A DNA stretch of 52,267 bases from an uncultured Alphaproteobacteria bacterium (GTDB lineage: Bacteria; Pseudomonadota; Alphaproteobacteria; Rhizobiales; Ancalomicrobiaceae). The notes beneath the pieces were generated by a model. That model was given only the letters and a program-made list of their open reading frames with translations. It ran no database searches and was not told the DNA's origin. A program made the translations under genes and the position numbers. Shown piece after piece: positions 1-7,937 of this stretch (the first letter of the stretch is position 1; every line of letters starts with the position of its first letter). Location of the stretch: the NCBI GenBank assembly GCA_937892955.1, contig CALBKH010000093.1:1-52267 (forward strand), read 5' to 3'.

Positions 1-35
1 CACATTAAACGCATCAAATCAACATGATGGTCCAA

Positions 36-52
36 CCGCGCACAGGTCTCAT
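36..52. repeat. Left copy of a 17-bp inverted repeat shared with the right end
   Basis: The 17 bases CCGCGCACAGGTCTCAT here are the exact reverse complement of positions 52213-52229. The similarity stops beyond the 17 bases on both sides, apart from scattered matches. The copy overlaps the stop codon of the transglycosylase gene by one base. It may mark the edge of a repeated element that terminated the assembly at both ends; no transposase is visible, so the element is unidentified. Confidence 0.6.
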
Positions 53-1284
53 CACTTCGCCGCGGCGAGCGAGTGCAGCACCGCCTCGCTCGGCCAACAG
101 TCGACCTCGAGCCCGGCGGCCTTCTGGTAGGCGCCGAGCGCCGAACGGGTCAGCATGCCCGCCTTGCCGTCGATCTTGTCGGCGTAGAAGCCGAGGCGGG
201 CGAGATGGCGCTGCATCGCTTCGACCGAGGTGGTCTTCATCTGCGTCGACGCCGACCACGGCGTGGCGAAGGGCTCACCGTCGACCATACGGTCGGAGAG
301 GTGGCCGACGAACAGCACGTAGAGGTCGGAGAAGTTGTATTCCTTGATCACGAAGTAGTTGGCGGTGGTCAGGAACGACGGCCCGTGGACGCCTTCCGGC
401 TGGAGCAGCGAAGCGGGCTCGCGCCGTTCGGCCGCGGCGAGCGTTCGGCCTCGCACCGGCGCGAATCCGGCGTCGATCCAGGCCCCGATCGGCCGGCGGA
501 CGTCGGGTACGCCGAGGGTGCAGTCGGCGTTCTTCGGCGCACGGACCTCGTAGGCCCAGTGCACCCCCGGCTTCCATCCCTTGTCGGCGAGCTGCTTGGC
601 GGCGGAGGCGAGCGCGTCCGGCACCGAATGCCAGATGTCGATCCGGCCGTCGCCGTCGAAATCGACGCCGTGCCCATAGACTTCGGACGGCAGGAACTGG
701 GTGAGGCCGGTGGCGCCGGCCCAGGAGGCGCGGAAGTCCTTGCGGCTCACGGCGCCCTCGTCGAGGAGCTTCAGCGCCAGCACGAACTCCCGGCGGAACT
801 GATCCTTGCGCCGCCCGACATAGGCCTGGGTGGCGACCACCCGCAGCGCGTCGTGCCGCTCGGGCGTGCGGCCGTAGTCGGTCTCGCGTCCCCAGATCGC
901 CAACACCATCGACGCCGGCACGCCGAACCGCGCCTCGATCCGCTCGAGCGTGGCACGATGGTCCCGCATCAGCCGCCGCCCCTTGTCGGCGAGGCGGGCG
1001 ATGGTCGCTTCCTTGACGTAGTCGGCCGGCACCCGCACGAATTCCGGCTGCGCCGGCGCCCCGGTCGCCGGCCGGCCCGGCAGGGCGAGATCCGGCAGCT
1101 TCAGATCGGGCTCGAGGCCGCGCGTCTCCCGCTCGAACGCGGCGCGCGACACGCCGGCGGCCGCGACCTCCGGCCACATCGACGCGACGAACCGCGCGAA
1201 GCCCGCGTCCGCTGCGCCGGCGGGCGCCGAAAACGTCGAGAGAGCGAGGAGCGCGACGGCGACGAGACTGCGGAAGGATGTCAA
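52..1284 (-). CDS. Lytic murein transglycosylase, MltB/SLT_2 family, with peptidoglycan-binding domain
   Basis: This 410-residue protein should cleave the MurNAc-GlcNAc bond of peptidoglycan in the periplasm, forming 1,6-anhydro ends. An N-terminal signal peptide (about residues 1-24, ending in PAGA-ADA) is followed by the SLT_2 catalytic domain. The motif AIWGRETDYG carries the probable catalytic glutamate E134, and the domain also has the family's GATGLTQFLPS stretch. The last 65 residues or so form a PG_binding_1 domain (MQRHLARLGFYADKIDGKAG region), as usual for the roughly 400-residue members of this family. The gene stands alone, reading toward the left end of the window, and its length is normal. 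No regulatory site was recognised in the short upstream region, which runs into a decayed IS21 gene. Confidence 0.93.
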   Translation of the reverse strand: MTSFRSLVAVALLALSTFSAPAGAADAGFARFVASMWPEVAAAGVSRAAFERETRGLEPDLKLPDLALPGRPATGAPAQPEFVRVPADYVKEATIARLADKGRRLMRDHRATLERIEARFGVPASMVLAIWGRETDYGRTPERHDALRVVATQAYVGRRKDQFRREFVLALKLLDEGAVSRKDFRASWAGATGLTQFLPSEVYGHGVDFDGDGRIDIWHSVPDALASAAKQLADKGWKPGVHWAYEVRAPKNADCTLGVPDVRRPIGAWIDAGFAPVRGRTLAAAERREPASLLQPEGVHGPSFLTTANYFVIKEYNFSDLYVLFVGHLSDRMVDGEPFATPWSASTQMKTTSVEAMQRHLARLGFYADKIDGKAGMLTRSALGAYQKAAGLEVDCWPSEAVLHSLAAAK

Positions 1285-1399
1285 GGCGGCGCCCCCGATT
1301 CGAACGGTCGAAACGATGGGTCGACGCTAACACGCCCGATCGGACGCGAGAACGCGCCGGGGTGGGCATGACGAGGCGATACCGAATGCGAGACGGACT

Positions 1400-1766
1400 T
1401 CGGCCCGCTCGCCACCGGCCGACCGAACACGCCCCCATGGTTCCCCGCCCGCTGGCGGCGCGACGAACGGACGATGGCGGTGGCCCGGCTCGTCGAGGAT
1501 GACGAAGTCGAGGCGACAGAGGCGGTCCGCCTTTCGCCCCGGCGGCCGGCACGGGTCTCGGCCGTCGACGCCGCCGAAGCACTGCCCACGCATGCCGGCA
1601 CGGATGCAGGTTCGCGCGATGGCGATCGCCGGGTGCGACTCGCCCGCGCCGGTGTCGCCGATCGGCACGACGTTGCGAGCCTGGCCGATGAAGCCGCCGC
1701 CGGCGGGATCCCGACCAGCTTCTCGTCGATCGACGTGCCGTCGAAGGCGAAGTCGTCGATGTCCAC
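1400..1766 (-). pseudogene. Decayed IstB-like ATP-binding helper of an IS21-type element
   Basis: Read on the minus strand, the start MDIDDFAFDGTSIDEKLVG resembles the beginning of the IstB core. The similarity then jumps to another frame, which reads NVVPIGDTGAGESHPAIAIA and, further on, RLCRLDFVILDEPG. These correspond to the IstB Walker A region (normally GGTGTGKTHLAIAI) and Walker B region (LDFVILDELGY). The P-loop lysine is lost (GAGES instead of GTGKT/S), the frame is broken after about 19 residues, and the part after Walker B is scrambled. No IstA transposase is visible nearby. This is a dead fragment; its exact limits are approximate. Confidence 0.7.
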
Positions 1767-1815
1767 GGCGGGTGCGCTCCGGCCACGCCCTTCCGGTTGC
1801 GGCCGGAGCGCGCCT

Positions 1816-1855
1816 GCTTCTCGGCTATTTCAACAGCATGGTGGGAGAGTGGCGG
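1816..1855. repeat. Left copy of an imperfect 40-bp direct repeat (candidate att remnant)
   Basis: This stretch matches 51753-51792 in the same orientation at 33 of 40 positions, including the block ATTTCAACAG-ATGG and the ending TGGCGG. On the minus strand the flank reads CCTCTCCGCCA, which resembles the 3' end of a serine tRNA, but no full tRNA fold is present. The right copy sits just upstream of an integrase remnant, so an old integration boundary is one explanation. From here to the multicopper oxidase stop at 2193 I see no convincing gene. Confidence 0.45.
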
Positions 1856-2192
1856 AGAGGGTCGGAGGACGAAGCCGGCTTGAAATCTGCTTTGTGAAAT
1901 GAGGATGATCTGCAGCCCCGGTGACCGCACGCGTACCGATATCGTGTCGCGCGAGCCGCTCTTCGCGGACGCGCCTCACGGCCACCACGGAGCGGCGAGC
2001 GAACCGCAGCCGCCTCTCCGACGGCATGCGCCGTTGCTCCACGCCCGCGTCCGCCATCCCGATCTCCCCGCCGCCACGATACCCGTGCCGGAGGATCACG
2101 GAAGCCGCGCCACCGCGCCTCGGCCGCGGATCGCGGCCTCCATCGAGCCGCGGCCGCCGGAGGCGTGCCGCGGTAACCGGTCTTCGATCTCG

Positions 2193-3785
2193 TCACAGCA
2201 CGCGCAGCTCGGTCATCATGCCGGTGGCCATGTGATAGAGGTGGTGGCAGTGGAGAAACCACTCGCCCGGCTTGTCGAGGTCGAGGGCGACCATGACGGG
2301 CGTGTGCGGCGGGACGATCACCGTGTCGCGCATCGGTCCGGCGAAGCGGCCGCCGCGGGTGCCGACCACCTGGAAGTGATGCCCGTGCAGATGCATCGGA
2401 TGCATCATCGAGGTGGGGTTCATGAACATGATCTCGATGCGCTCGCCGACCCTGGCCTCCAGCGGCGTGTGTTCGCCGTGCACCGCACCGTTCAGCGTCC
2501 AGCGATAGCCGGGCTCCTCGCCGAGCATCAGATGGAACGAGCGGTCGGCCGGCCGATCGGCGATCGGCCGCGTCGCGGCGAGCCGGACGTCGAGCGACAG
2601 ATCCGTGTGTGGCGCCGCCTGCGCCGCCTCGCTGGCGATCCGCTTCACCGTCGCCCCCGCCGTCGCCAGGACGATGCCGGTCAGCGCCCGCGCGGCCTCG
2701 ACCTGCGCCAGGATGGGAAAGGCCCCACCCGACTTCGGCACGGTGACGACGAGATCGATGCGCTGGCCCTGCGCCAACGGGAAGCGCCGCCCCGGGAGGG
2801 GACGGCAGGGGGAGCCGTCGACGGCGACGCACTCCGCGCCGACTTCGCCGGTGTCGATGAAATAGGCGGTGGCCGTCGCACCGTTGATCAGGCGCAGCCG
2901 CACCCGTCCTCCGGCCTCGACCCGGACCACCTGCGGGTCGTCGAGAGTGCGATCGTTGGCGAGATGGGCGTCGTAGGCGACGTCGTTGGCGTGCGGCGCG
3001 CCTCCCATCATGCCCATCATCGCTCCGGGACCCGTGCCCCTCATCGCGCCCGGTCCCATCCCCATCATCCCGCCCGGGCCGGGGCCGTGCATCGCATGGT
3101 CCCCCCCGTTTCCCATCGGTCCCATCGGCATGCCGGGGGCCGGGCCGGCGCGTGGCGCGGGCGCGTCGTGGTGGGCGTGGTCGTCACCGCCCGCCGGTGC
3201 CGGAGCGGGCGCCGCACCATGGCCGGCATGCGCACCGTGGCCGCCGCCGCCGCCGAGCTCGGCGAGGATCTCCTCCGGTGCGCGGAAGGCGAAGTCGTGC
3301 AGCATGACGACGACGTCCTGCACGTCGCCGACGTCCTTCTCGATCGTCACCATCGGTGCGGCGAGGAGGCGCTGCTCGGTCATCTGGTGCGAGTGCATCC
3401 AGTGGGTGCCGGGGGTGAGCAGGAAGTCGTGCGCGTCGCGCCCGCCCACCGGCGTCGTACCGCCGCCGGGTCGCGAACGGTCCTGGTCGAAGGGCGCGAA
3501 GACCTGACCGTGCCAGTGCATGGTCAGCGGCGCCCCGGTGGCGTTGACCACCTCGCCGGCGAAGCGGTCGCCTTCGCGCGCGACGTGTCCCGGCTTGCCG
3601 TCCGGCCCCAGGAGCCCGAAGACGGTGGCCGCTCGTCCCTTCACCTCGAGCGTGCGTGACCCGACGGTGAGAAGCGGCGCGGCGGCGCGCGCTCCACCCG
3701 GCGCGAAGGCGCTGGCCAGGAGAGCGGAGGATCCCGCCAGGAAGCGGCGGCGATCGATCGAGAGGGACGGCGGGACGAGGATCAT
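2193..3785 (-). CDS. Tat-exported multicopper oxidase, CopA/CueO type
   Basis: A 530-residue periplasmic multicopper oxidase, probably oxidising Cu(I) or a similar metal substrate with oxygen as acceptor. A twin-arginine signal (DRRRFLAG, residues 11-18) is followed by the cupredoxin domains. The copper ligands are visible: HWHG (90-93), HSH (131-133), HPMHLHGHH in the last domain, and the C-terminal HCHHLYHMATGMM that bridges the type 1 and trinuclear sites. Between domains, about residues 190-290 hold a His- and Met-rich low-complexity insertion (repeats such as GMPMGPMG and GPGAMMGMM), typical of copper-handling oxidases but long. The gene is last in the metal-resistance operon, 61 bp behind the DUF411 gene. 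Whether its main substrate is copper, iron or manganese is not shown by the sequence; copper is favoured by the neighbours. Confidence 0.93.
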   Translation of the reverse strand: MILVPPSLSIDRRRFLAGSSALLASAFAPGGARAAAPLLTVGSRTLEVKGRAATVFGLLGPDGKPGHVAREGDRFAGEVVNATGAPLTMHWHGQVFAPFDQDRSRPGGGTTPVGGRDAHDFLLTPGTHWMHSHQMTEQRLLAAPMVTIEKDVGDVQDVVVMLHDFAFRAPEEILAELGGGGGHGAHAGHGAAPAPAPAGGDDHAHHDAPAPRAGPAPGMPMGPMGNGGDHAMHGPGPGGMMGMGPGAMRGTGPGAMMGMMGGAPHANDVAYDAHLANDRTLDDPQVVRVEAGGRVRLRLINGATATAYFIDTGEVGAECVAVDGSPCRPLPGRRFPLAQGQRIDLVVTVPKSGGAFPILAQVEAARALTGIVLATAGATVKRIASEAAQAAPHTDLSLDVRLAATRPIADRPADRSFHLMLGEEPGYRWTLNGAVHGEHTPLEARVGERIEIMFMNPTSMMHPMHLHGHHFQVVGTRGGRFAGPMRDTVIVPPHTPVMVALDLDKPGEWFLHCHHLYHMATGMMTELRVL

Positions 3786-3846
3786 GGGGCACTCCGAGGA
3801 GCGGTCGAGGAAGGGATTGGGGAAAGAAGGGGGAGGGAGGACGAGA

Positions 3847-4326
3847 TCAGCGCATCCAGCCGCGCGGGAAGTCGGCGAAGACCGACGCGCGCCCGGAAGC
3901 GTCGAAGGCGATCACCCGGAACGGTTCGGGTGCTTCGCCGGGGGTCTCCATACCGGGCGAGCCGATCGGCATGCCGGGCACGGCGAGGCCGCGGATCGCC
4001 GGGCGCTCGGCCAGGAGCTTCTCGATCACTTCGGCCGGGACGTGGCCCTCGACGAGATAGCCGTCGATCTCGGCGGTGTGGCACGAGGCGAGCGCCGCCG
4101 GCACGCCGAGCCGGCGCTTCACCGCGTCGATGTCGTCGGTGACCTCGATGCGCGCCTCGAAGCCCGAACGCCGCACATGAGCGACCCAGGCCTCGCAGCA
4201 ACCGCAACTCGGATCGCGATGGACCCGCATCGCCGGCCGCGCCGCCTTCGGGGCGATCGCGAGAAGGGGGGTCGAGGCGACGGCGAAGCCGCCGAGAACG
4301 GTGAGGAAGCGACGTCTTGCGATCAT
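3847..4326 (-). CDS. DUF411 metal-binding protein with Tat-like signal
   Basis: This 159-residue protein belongs to the DUF411 family, small exported proteins often found beside copper or silver resistance genes. The N-terminus MIARRRFLTVLGG is a twin-arginine-like signal. The mature part begins with the family hallmark DPSCGCCEAW (C41, C43, C44), probably a metal-binding site in a thioredoxin-like fold. The central region has ASCHTAEIDGYLVEGHVPAE, and the C-terminal half has the conserved VPGMPIGSPGME loop. It lies between a small secreted protein gene (52 bp upstream) and the multicopper oxidase gene in the same orientation. A role as a periplasmic metal chaperone or sink is inferred from context only. 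Confidence 0.88.
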   Translation of the reverse strand: MIARRRFLTVLGGFAVASTPLLAIAPKAARPAMRVHRDPSCGCCEAWVAHVRRSGFEARIEVTDDIDAVKRRLGVPAALASCHTAEIDGYLVEGHVPAEVIEKLLAERPAIRGLAVPGMPIGSPGMETPGEAPEPFRVIAFDASGRASVFADFPRGWMR

Positions 4327-4378
4327 GGCGTGAGCCTTTCGAGGAGACCGGCGCGCGGGCGCCGGCGGGGTCGTGCGT

Positions 4379-4762
4379 TCAGAATTTCGCCTGTGAGGTG
4401 GCGCCGTCCGGCCCGGTGATGCGGATGGCGCCCTTCACCCCCTTGGACACCTTCACCGGCGCGGTGCCGACGAAATGCGACGGCTCGGCCGGCTCGAGGG
4501 TGAAGCGTACCGGCTTGCCGTCGATGACGAGGATGGCGTCCGCCTTGAACCCCTTCGACGAGACGCCCGCGTCCTTCAGGTCGGAGAGATGGACGATCAC
4601 CTTGTCGGTGCCGTCGACGACCAGTTCGGCGTGATGCGTTCCGCCGGCGTCGACCAGTGCGCCGCCGTGCGGGCCGACGCGCGGTTGATGGGCCGCCGCC
4701 GGAGCCGCGACGAGCGCGGCCGTGATGGCGAGTGTGGCGAAGGAGAGCGTGGAACGAATCAT
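4379..4762 (-). CDS. Small secreted protein of the metal-efflux operon, unknown function
   Basis: A 127-residue product with a clear signal peptide (MIRSTLSFATLAITAALVAA, then PAAAH). The mature protein starts with a His-containing segment (HQPRVGPHGGALVDAGGTHH) and continues with a beta-rich sequence without cysteines. I know similar short proteins next to RND metal pumps, but no named family can be assigned. I chose the start at 4762 because the signal peptide follows at once and a GAGG lies upstream; an ATG five codons earlier (4777) is possible. The gene follows the RND pump by only about 20 bp, so it is almost certainly co-transcribed. The His-rich N-terminus suggests metal binding (inference). 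Confidence 0.75.
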   Translation of the reverse strand: MIRSTLSFATLAITAALVAAPAAAHQPRVGPHGGALVDAGGTHHAELVVDGTDKVIVHLSDLKDAGVSSKGFKADAILVIDGKPVRFTLEPAEPSHFVGTAPVKVSKGVKGAIRITGPDGATSQAKF

Positions 4763-4781
4763 GGATGCCTCGGTCATGGGG

Positions 4782-7700
4782 TCAGTAGGCCTCGATCGGA
4801 CGGGGGAAAGGGGCGGTCGCGTCGGTCGTCTCGGCCTGCGCGCGGGCCTCGGCGACGGCGCGCTCCAGCGCCCGCCGCCCGAACATGAGGACGAGCACCG
4901 GCGTCACCAGCGTGTCGAGCGCGGTCGCCGTGACGAGGCCGCCGAAGATGGTGACGGCGACCGGGTGGAGGATCTCCTTGCCCGGCGCATGGGCGTCGAT
5001 CATCAGCGGTACCAGCGCGACACCGGCGGAGAGCGCCGTCATCAGCACCGGCGTCAGCCGTTCGAGCGAGCCGCGCGTCACCAGCGCCGGCCCGAAGGGC
5101 ATCCCCTCGTGGATCGCCAGATTGAGGATGTGGCTGATCTTGAGGATGCCGTTGCGGGTGGCGATGCCGGTGAGCGTGACGAAGCCGATCATCGAGGCCA
5201 CCGACAGCGGCTGTCCGGCGATCCACAGCGCCGCGACCGAACCGATCAGCGCCAGCGGCACGCTCGCCATGATGACGCCGACGAAGACCGCCGAGCGATA
5301 GCGGCTCCACAGGATGGCGACGACCAGCACCAGCGACACGATCGACAGGAGGCCGATCTTGCGCATGCTCTCCTCCTGCGCCCGGAAGGTGCCGTCGAGC
5401 CCGGTCGAGATGCCTTCCGGCAGGCGCGTCTCGGCGACGATCCGCCGGATGGCGCCGATCACTTCGCCCATGTTCGCGTCGCCGGAGGTGTTGGCGAAGA
5501 CCACGACGCGGCGATGGCCGTTCTCGCGCAGGATCTGGTTCGGGCCGTCGGTCTCGACGACGTCGGCGATCCGGCGCAACGGGATCCAACCCTCGGGCGT
5601 CTCGATCAGCATGTCGCCGAGCGCTCGCGTCGTCCGCCTGTTGTCGTCGAGGCGCATCACCACGTCGAAGCGGCGATTGCCGTCGACGACGCGGGAGACC
5701 AGCCGGCCGTTGGAGAGCCGCTCGAGCTGGTCGGTGATCGCCGCCGGCTGGAGACCGTGCAGGGCGGCGCGGCGATAGTCGACGATGACCTCGAGCTGCG
5801 GGATGCGCACCTGCTTCTCGACCTGGAGGTCGACGACGCCCGGCACCGCCGAGATCTTCTCGCGGAATTCGGCGGCGACCGCCCGCATCGTGTCGAGATC
5901 CTCGCCGAAGATCTTCAGCGCGATCTGGGCGCGCACGCCGGAGAGCATGTGGTCGAGCCGATGCGAGATCGGCTGGCCGACGTTGGTGGCGACCGGCAGC
6001 ACCGCGAGGCGGGCGCGGATGTCGGCGGCGATCTCGTCCTTCGAACGGCCGCCGGCATGGAGGTCGACCTCGACCTCGGAGGAGTGGACACCCTCGGCAT
6101 GTTCGTCGAGTTCGGCGCGGCCGGTGCGGCGGCCGACCAGCTTCACCTCCGGCACCTCCATGATCAGCCGTTCGGCGACGAGCCCGACCCGATGGCTCTC
6201 GGTGAGCGAGATGCCGGGATCGAAGAGCAGGTTGATCGTCAGCGTGCCCTCGTTGAAGGGCGGCAGGAAGGTGCGCGGCAGCTGCACCGCGGCGGCGACC
6301 GCGAGGACGACCCCGAGCCCGGCGCCGGCCAGCGGCAGGGCCGGACGCTCGAAGACGAAGGCCAGCGCCCGGGCGTTCGCGCGCTTCAGGAGGCGCACCA
6401 GCGCGCCGTCGGCGTGGTCGAGCCGCTTCGCCCCCGGCAGCAGCCGATAGGCCATGACCGGCGTCAGGGTGATCGACACCAGCAGGCTCGCGGCGATCGA
6501 CACCACATAGGCCTGACCGAGCGGCGCGAACAGCCGGCCCTCGATGCCGTCGAGGGCGAAGAGCGGCACGAACACCAGCACGATGATCATCGTGGCGTAG
6601 ACGATGCCGGAGCGTACCTCGCGACTGGCGTCGACCACCACGTCGAAGACCGTGCGCGGATTGCCCGCCTCGCGGTTCTCACGCAGGCGGCGGAAGATGT
6701 TCTCGACGTCGACCACCGCGTCGTCGACCAGCTCGCCGACGGCGATGGCGAGGCCGCCGAGCGTCATGGTGTTGATGGTGAGCCCGGCGAGGTGGAAGAC
6801 GATCGCCGTCACCAGGATCGACACCGGCACCGCGGTGAGCGAGATCGCCGTCGTCCGCACGTTGAGCAGGAAGGCGAAGAGCACGAAGGCGACGACGACC
6901 ACCGCCTCCAGGAGCACCTTCTCGACGTTGCCGATCGACGCCTCGATGAAGTTCGCCTGTCGGAACAGCAGTTCCTTCGCGGTGATCCCGCCCGGCAGGG
7001 CCGGGGCGAGATCGGCGAGCGCCGCCTCGATGTCGCGGGTCAGCCGCACCGTGTCGACGCCCGGCTGCTTCTCCACCGAGACGATCACCGCCGAGCGGCC
7101 CATGAAACCGGCCTCGCCCCGCTTCAGCTTCGGCGCGTGATCGACGGTCGCGACCTGTTCCAGCGTCACCGGTCGGCCGTCGACGGTCGCGACGACGAGG
7201 CCGCCGAGATCGGCGAGGCTCTTCGACCGGCCGATGGCACGGATCAGGAACTCGCGGCTGTACTGGTCGGTGAAGCCGCCGCCGGTGTTGGTGCCGAACC
7301 GGGCGACCGCCTTCTCGATCTGGTCGAGGTTGACCCCGAGCGCCCGCATCGCCGCCGGATCGGGCGAGACGCGGAACTGCCGTACCTCGCCGCCGATCGG
7401 GATGACCTGGGCGACGCCGGGGATGGTGAGGAGCCGCGGCCTGAGGACGAAATCGGCGGTCTCGCGCAGCTCCATCGGCGAGACCGCGTCGGTGCCGGTG
7501 ACGGCGATCAGCACGATCTGGCCCATGATCGAGGCGACCGGCCCCATCTGCGGCACGACGCCGGTCGGCAACTGCGCCTGGACGAGCGTCAGTTTCTCGG
7601 CGACCTGTTGGCGGTTGCGGAAGATCTCGGTCGCCCAGTCGAATTCGACATAGACGATCGAGAGACCGACACCCGACACCGAGCGGACGCGGGAGACACC

Positions 7701-7931
7701 CGGCAGACCGTTCATCTGCGTTTCGATCGGCCAGGTGACGAGCTGTTCGACCTCGGGCGGCGCCAGTCCCTCGGCCTCGGTCATGATGGTGACGGTCGGC
7801 CGGTTCAAGTCGGGGAAGACGTCGACCGGCAGCCGAGTGGCGGTCAGTGCCCCCCACAGGACGAGCGCCGCGGCGATCGCCACCACGAAGATCCGGTTCT
7901 TCAGCGACTGCGAGACGAGGAACTGGAACAT
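4782..7931 (-). CDS. Heavy-metal efflux RND pump, CusA/CzcA family
   Basis: A 1049-residue inner-membrane proton antiporter that, with the adaptor encoded just upstream, exports metal ions. Length and topology fit the HME-RND family: an N-terminal membrane helix, a large periplasmic domain with the porter motif GLPGVSRVRSVSGVGLSIVYV, a first helix bundle, a second periplasmic domain, and a C-terminal bundle. The proton-relay motif in helix 4 reads AIAVGELVDDAVVDVEN. This differs from both the classical Czc form (DFG-x3-DGA-x4-EN) and the E. coli CusA form (GAMVDAAIVMIEN), so the metal cannot be assigned from this motif. The start lies 6 bp after the adaptor stop. No outer-membrane TolC-like partner is encoded in the window. 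Confidence 0.95.
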   Translation of the reverse strand: MFQFLVSQSLKNRIFVVAIAAALVLWGALTATRLPVDVFPDLNRPTVTIMTEAEGLAPPEVEQLVTWPIETQMNGLPGVSRVRSVSGVGLSIVYVEFDWATEIFRNRQQVAEKLTLVQAQLPTGVVPQMGPVASIMGQIVLIAVTGTDAVSPMELRETADFVLRPRLLTIPGVAQVIPIGGEVRQFRVSPDPAAMRALGVNLDQIEKAVARFGTNTGGGFTDQYSREFLIRAIGRSKSLADLGGLVVATVDGRPVTLEQVATVDHAPKLKRGEAGFMGRSAVIVSVEKQPGVDTVRLTRDIEAALADLAPALPGGITAKELLFRQANFIEASIGNVEKVLLEAVVVVAFVLFAFLLNVRTTAISLTAVPVSILVTAIVFHLAGLTINTMTLGGLAIAVGELVDDAVVDVENIFRRLRENREAGNPRTVFDVVVDASREVRSGIVYATMIIVLVFVPLFALDGIEGRLFAPLGQAYVVSIAASLLVSITLTPVMAYRLLPGAKRLDHADGALVRLLKRANARALAFVFERPALPLAGAGLGVVLAVAAAVQLPRTFLPPFNEGTLTINLLFDPGISLTESHRVGLVAERLIMEVPEVKLVGRRTGRAELDEHAEGVHSSEVEVDLHAGGRSKDEIAADIRARLAVLPVATNVGQPISHRLDHMLSGVRAQIALKIFGEDLDTMRAVAAEFREKISAVPGVVDLQVEKQVRIPQLEVIVDYRRAALHGLQPAAITDQLERLSNGRLVSRVVDGNRRFDVVMRLDDNRRTTRALGDMLIETPEGWIPLRRIADVVETDGPNQILRENGHRRVVVFANTSGDANMGEVIGAIRRIVAETRLPEGISTGLDGTFRAQEESMRKIGLLSIVSLVLVVAILWSRYRSAVFVGVIMASVPLALIGSVAALWIAGQPLSVASMIGFVTLTGIATRNGILKISHILNLAIHEGMPFGPALVTRGSLERLTPVLMTALSAGVALVPLMIDAHAPGKEILHPVAVTIFGGLVTATALDTLVTPVLVLMFGRRALERAVAEARAQAETTDATAPFPRPIEAY

Positions 7932-7937
7932 GCCGTC

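Noticed and set aside
1845..1880. A serine tRNA gene
   Set aside because: Only the 3' end-like CCTCTCCGCCA is present on the minus strand; no acceptor, D-arm or anticodon stem can be formed upstream.
2986..3507. A 173-codon Pro/Gly-rich frame within the multicopper oxidase gene
   Set aside because: It is the complement of the Met/His-rich insertion; the repeats reflect that insertion and not a separate gene or a CRISPR-like array.
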